This document shows, in pieces, positions 5,664-7,845 of a stretch of DNA of 7,845 nt. Where the stretch lies: positions 1-7,845 of the forward strand of contig JADFJI010000089.1 of assembly GCA_022566235.1 (NCBI GenBank), given 5' to 3'. This DNA is from Chloroflexota bacterium (GTDB lineage: Bacteria; Chloroflexota; Dehalococcoidia; Plut-88900). Each line of letters begins with the position of its first letter. The first letter of the stretch is position 1. Below the pieces are notes generated by a model, which was not told where the DNA came from, made no database searches, and was given only the letters and a program-made list of their open reading frames with translations. A program made the position numbers and the translations under genes.

Positions 5664-6329
5664 CTAAAGCTCTATCTCTTTCAGGTCGGGGCTGATGATA
5701 AGGGTTGCTTCGGTGGCGGCCTGGATTTCCTGGGGACTGAGGCCCGGGGCATGTTCAAGGAGCACCAGCCCACGGCTGGTAACAGCTATCACCGCCATGT
5801 CGGTGATGATGGTGTCCACGCATCCGACGGCCGTAAGGGGAAGAGTGCATCTCTTAACGATCTTGGGGTTGCCCTGTTTATCGGTGTGCTCCATGGCGGC
5901 GATGACCCGCGTGGCCCCGGCCACGATGTCCATGGCCCCCCCGATTCCTCCTATGACCCGCCCCGGCCTCAGCCAGTTGGCCAGGTCGCCGGTCTCGGAT
6001 ACCTGCATGGCCCCCAGGACGGTGATGTCCAGGTAGCCACCCCGGACAATGGTGAAGGCCTCTACGGAGTCGAAGATGCTCATGCCCGGGAGTGGGGTCA
6101 CGAAGCCTCCTCCGGCGTTGGTCAGGTGTATGTCCTCCTCGCCTTCGGCGGGGAAAGGCCCGAAGCCCACAGCGCCGTTCTCGGTGTGAAAGAGGACCGT
6201 TCTGCCCTCGGGGATGTAGTTGGCGGCGAGGGTCGGGATGCCGATGCCCAGGTTGACCACGTCACCGTCCTCGAACTCCCTGGCGACCCTGAGGGCGAGG
6301 GTCTCTCTGTCCAGGCGCTGCGCCGTCAC
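5664..6329 (-). CDS. CoA-transferase subunit B, copy B1 (221 aa)
   Basis: This is the beta subunit of a class I (3-oxoacid/acetate-type) CoA-transferase, which moves CoA between acids through a glutamyl-CoA thioester. Diagnostic segments are DGDVVNLGIGIPTLAANY (about 21-38), HTENGAVGFGP (48-58) holding the predicted catalytic Glu50, GDLANW and IGGAMD in the centre, and TLPLTAVGCVDTIITD (about 162-177). The length is normal. The start is GTG 6329, whose GTGA overlaps the TGA stop of subunit A1 by 4 nt, with AGGGG just upstream. Together they form the A1-B1 heteromer. It is about 56% identical to B2 by my ungapped hand count. Substrate candidates include acetoacetate, 3-oxoadipate, short-chain acids or, given the ThDP enzyme beyond it, 2-hydroxy acids; the sequence does not decide. 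Confidence 0.92.
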   Translation of the reverse strand: MTAQRLDRETLALRVAREFEDGDVVNLGIGIPTLAANYIPEGRTVLFHTENGAVGFGPFPAEGEEDIHLTNAGGGFVTPLPGMSIFDSVEAFTIVRGGYLDITVLGAMQVSETGDLANWLRPGRVIGGIGGAMDIVAGATRVIAAMEHTDKQGNPKIVKRCTLPLTAVGCVDTIITDMAVIAVTSRGLVLLEHAPGLSPQEIQAATEATLIISPDLKEIEL

Positions 6330-7087
6330 TTTCCCCTCATCTCCTTGGGACGCTGCACAATCCTGTTGACGTATATGCCCGGGGTCACGATGCGGTCCGG
6401 GTCCAGGTCCCCGGGCTCCACTATCTCGTCCACTTCGGCGATGGTGACCTCCGCAGCGGTGGCCATGGATACGTTCAAGTGGCGGGTGTTGCCCCTGTAG
6501 ACCAGGTTGCCGGTCTTGTCCGCCTTGTAGGCACGGACCAGGGCGAAGTCCGCCCTGATGGCCCGCTCCAGAATATATTCGACGCCATCGATGACACGCT
6601 TCTCCTTCCCTTCCTCGACGACGGTGCCGATGCCCACGGGAGACCAGAAGGCCGGGATACCGGCCCCCCCGGCCCGTATCCGCTCCGCCAGTATGCCCTG
6701 GGGGTTGGTCTCCAGCTGAATCGCTCCAGACTTGACCCCCTCTTCCAGGGGGTTGGGCTGGGGGGCTCCAGGAGCGATGGGATATGAGGCTATGACCCGG
6801 GAGACCTGTCCGTTTGCCACCAGGATGCCGGGGTCTATGCGCACGGCCTCTCGTTTGGCCCCGAAGACGACGCCTATGCCGGCGGTGTTTCCGATGATGG
6901 TCAGGTCTCTGGAGCCGTGGTCGCGGAGGGCCCGGATCAGGTGCATTGGCATCCCCCCAGGCCCCCCGAAGTGACCGATGAGGATGCTTGCGCCATCGGG
7001 GATGTCTGCCACCGCCTCCGCGAAGGTGACGTAGACCTTATCCCCGGGGCTTCGGCCCTTTGGGGCTTTTGGAGCCTTGGTGGTCAA
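6326..7087 (-). CDS. CoA-transferase subunit A, copy A1 (253 aa, TTG start)
   Basis: This is the alpha subunit of a class I CoA-transferase. It shows AVADIPDGASILIGHFGGPGG (25-45), the glycine-rich loop of the family; ETNPQGILAERIRAGGAGIP (126-145); WSPVGIGT (148-155); GNLVYRGN (193-200); and ATAAEVTIAEVDEIVEPG (209-226), with the terminal TPGIYVNRIVQRP (235-247). An in-frame ATG exists at 7270, but that extension would lie inside the coding region of B2 and its 61 extra residues (Arg/Pro/Gly-rich) match nothing in the family. I place the start at TTG 7087: GGGAG (7100-7096) lies 8 nt upstream and TTGA overlaps the stop of B2 by 4 nt. The first 15 or so residues (TTKAPKAPKGRSPGD) are a low-complexity basic leader before the conserved fold. 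The protein is slightly long for the family, partly from that leader and a proline-rich insert near 103-113. Confidence 0.88.
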   Translation of the reverse strand: MTTKAPKAPKGRSPGDKVYVTFAEAVADIPDGASILIGHFGGPGGMPMHLIRALRDHGSRDLTIIGNTAGIGVVFGAKREAVRIDPGILVANGQVSRVIASYPIAPGAPQPNPLEEGVKSGAIQLETNPQGILAERIRAGGAGIPAFWSPVGIGTVVEEGKEKRVIDGVEYILERAIRADFALVRAYKADKTGNLVYRGNTRHLNVSMATAAEVTIAEVDEIVEPGDLDPDRIVTPGIYVNRIVQRPKEMRGK

Positions 7088-7746
7088 AACTCCATCTCCC
7101 GCAGATCGGGGCTGACGGCGAGGGGGGCCCCGGTAACCGATTGGACCTCCTCGGGGGTGAACCCGTGAACGATCTCCAGAAGGAGAAACCCCTGCTCTGT
7201 GATCTCCACCACCCCGAGGTCGGTCACTATCAGGTCTACGCATCCCTTGCCGGTCAGAGGATAGGCACACTCTGCTACCAGTTTGGGCTCACCGGCCTTG
7301 GTGGTGTGCTCCATGGCGATGATTACCTTTTTGGCCCCGGTAACCAGTTCCATGGCCCCGCCTATGTTCCCCGAGCCCCGGCCCGGAAGTATCCAGTTGG
7401 CAAGGTCTCCCTTCTCCGAGACCTGGAACCCGCCCAGGACGGAGATGTCTACGTGGCCGCCCCTGATCATGTTGAAGGCATCGGCTGAGCTGAAGAATGA
7501 GATGCCGGGGCTGGGAGATACGAACTGTCCGCTGGCGTTGATCAGGTCCGGGTCCTGGTGCCCTTCATCGGCGAAGGGGCCGTACCCCAGGACCCCGTTC
7601 TCGGCGTGGAGCCACACCTTCCGGTCCTGGGGCAGGTAGCTGGAGCAGAGGGTAGGCATCCCTACTCCCAGGTTGACCACGTCTCCGTCTTTGAACTCCC
7701 GGGTCACCCGCATTGCGATGGCCACCCGGTCCAGCTTTTGCTTCAT
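7084..7746 (-). CDS. CoA-transferase subunit B, copy B2 (220 aa)
   Basis: This second class I CoA-transferase beta subunit aligns with B1 from LDR onward without gaps. It has DGDVVNLGVGMPTL (20-33), HAENGVLGYGP (47-57) with predicted catalytic Glu49, GDLANW, IGGAMELV and the C-terminal SPDLREMEF. Residues that differ from B1 cluster in the presumed active-site surroundings: TLCSSYLPQDRKVWLHAE against TLAANYIPEGRTVLFHTE, and INASGQFVSPSPG against TNAGGGFVTPLPG. The two pairs may therefore prefer different acids. Start ATG 7746 is 26 nt after the stop of A2; upstream GGAAG is weakly placed. Its TGA overlaps the TTG start of A1. Confidence 0.92.
   Translation of the reverse strand: MKQKLDRVAIAMRVTREFKDGDVVNLGVGMPTLCSSYLPQDRKVWLHAENGVLGYGPFADEGHQDPDLINASGQFVSPSPGISFFSSADAFNMIRGGHVDISVLGGFQVSEKGDLANWILPGRGSGNIGGAMELVTGAKKVIIAMEHTTKAGEPKLVAECAYPLTGKGCVDLIVTDLGVVEITEQGFLLLEIVHGFTPEEVQSVTGAPLAVSPDLREMEF
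7096..7100 (-). promoter_or_regulatory. Ribosome-binding site fixing the TTG start of subunit A1
   Basis: GGGAG read on the - strand (7100 to 7096) lies 8 nt before TTG 7087, inside the last codons of the B2 gene. Together with the TTGA overlap it supports translational coupling and argues against the upstream ATG at 7270. Confidence 0.6.
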
Positions 7747-7772
7747 AGAACAGCTACCCAGCTTCCGTCAGT

Positions 7773-7845
7773 TTACCCTCTCGGCACCTGAACGATCCTA
7801 TCGACGTAGACCCCAGGGGTCCTTATCTCCTCCGGGTCCAGGGCC
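7773..7845 (-). CDS. CoA-transferase subunit A, copy A2 (C-terminal end only; gene continues past the right edge)
   Basis: The frame enters from the right edge and ends at TAA (7775-7773), giving 23 complete residues: ALDPEEIRTPGVYVDRIVQV then PRG. This matches the C-terminus of A1 (LDPDRIVTPGIYVNRIVQRP) at about two thirds of positions and the usual ending of class I CoA-transferase alpha subunits. With B2 starting 26 nt downstream it would form the A2-B2 pair, making the segment a tandem A-B-A-B array. Confidence 0.85.
   Translation of the reverse strand, partial: ALDPEEIRTPGVYVDRIVQVPRG

Noticed and set aside
5661..6500. 279-residue open frame on the + strand across CoA-transferase B1 and part of A1
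   Set aside because: Its composition is that of a reverse-complement shadow (Gly/Asp/His rich), and both genes on the other strand are clear family members.
1..7845. CRISPR arrays, insertion sequences, toxin-antitoxin or phage-defence modules
   Set aside because: There are no regularly spaced direct repeats, transposase motifs or defence-type domains; the genes are metabolic.

Overview
This window is a GC-rich (about 60% by eye) bacterial chromosome segment. Genes are packed in two convergent blocks. Rightward genes fill roughly 1-3531 and leftward genes fill 3700-7845, with a strong hairpin between them. The mix of genes recalls uncultured Chloroflexota of the Dehalococcoidia/SAR202 type: a luciferase-like flavin oxidoreductase, a creatinase-like M24 protein, a 2-hydroxyacyl-CoA-lyase-like thiamine diphosphate (ThDP) enzyme, stacked class I CoA-transferases and an intergenic repeat of the TTCGACAAGCTCAGG kind. 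That placement is inference from gene content; there is no phylogenetic marker here.

Left block (+ strand): the last 36 residues of a hydrophobic transporter, probably a cation:proton antiporter; a small unknown protein whose ribosome-binding site overlaps the transporter stop; tRNA-Arg(CCG) with an encoded CCA; a free-standing class I glutamine amidotransferase; an M24 (creatinase/Xaa-Pro peptidase fold) protein in which most metal ligands are replaced; and an LLM-class flavin/F420 oxidoreductase. The last two are 42 nt apart and probably co-transcribed.

Right block (- strand, read from the right edge): the tail of a CoA-transferase subunit A (A2), a complete subunit B (B2), a second complete subunit A (A1) and a second complete subunit B (B1). 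They are followed, after a 314-nt gap, by a 549-residue ThDP-dependent enzyme of the 2-hydroxyacyl-CoA lyase / oxalyl-CoA decarboxylase / acetolactate synthase superfamily. B2-A1 and A1-B1 are joined by 4-nt stop/start overlaps (TTGA and GTGA), so the CoA-transferase genes are translationally coupled. The gap before the ThDP gene holds degenerate dispersed-repeat units and a near-perfect sigma70-type promoter (TTGACG-17 nt-TATAAT), so the ThDP gene can be transcribed independently.

Working model (inference): the CoA-transferases load an organic acid, possibly a 2-hydroxy acid, with CoA, and the ThDP enzyme cleaves or decarboxylates the thioester. The neighbouring LLM oxidoreductase and M24 hydrolase look like catabolic functions for small organic or N-containing molecules. 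No substrate can be read from the sequence.
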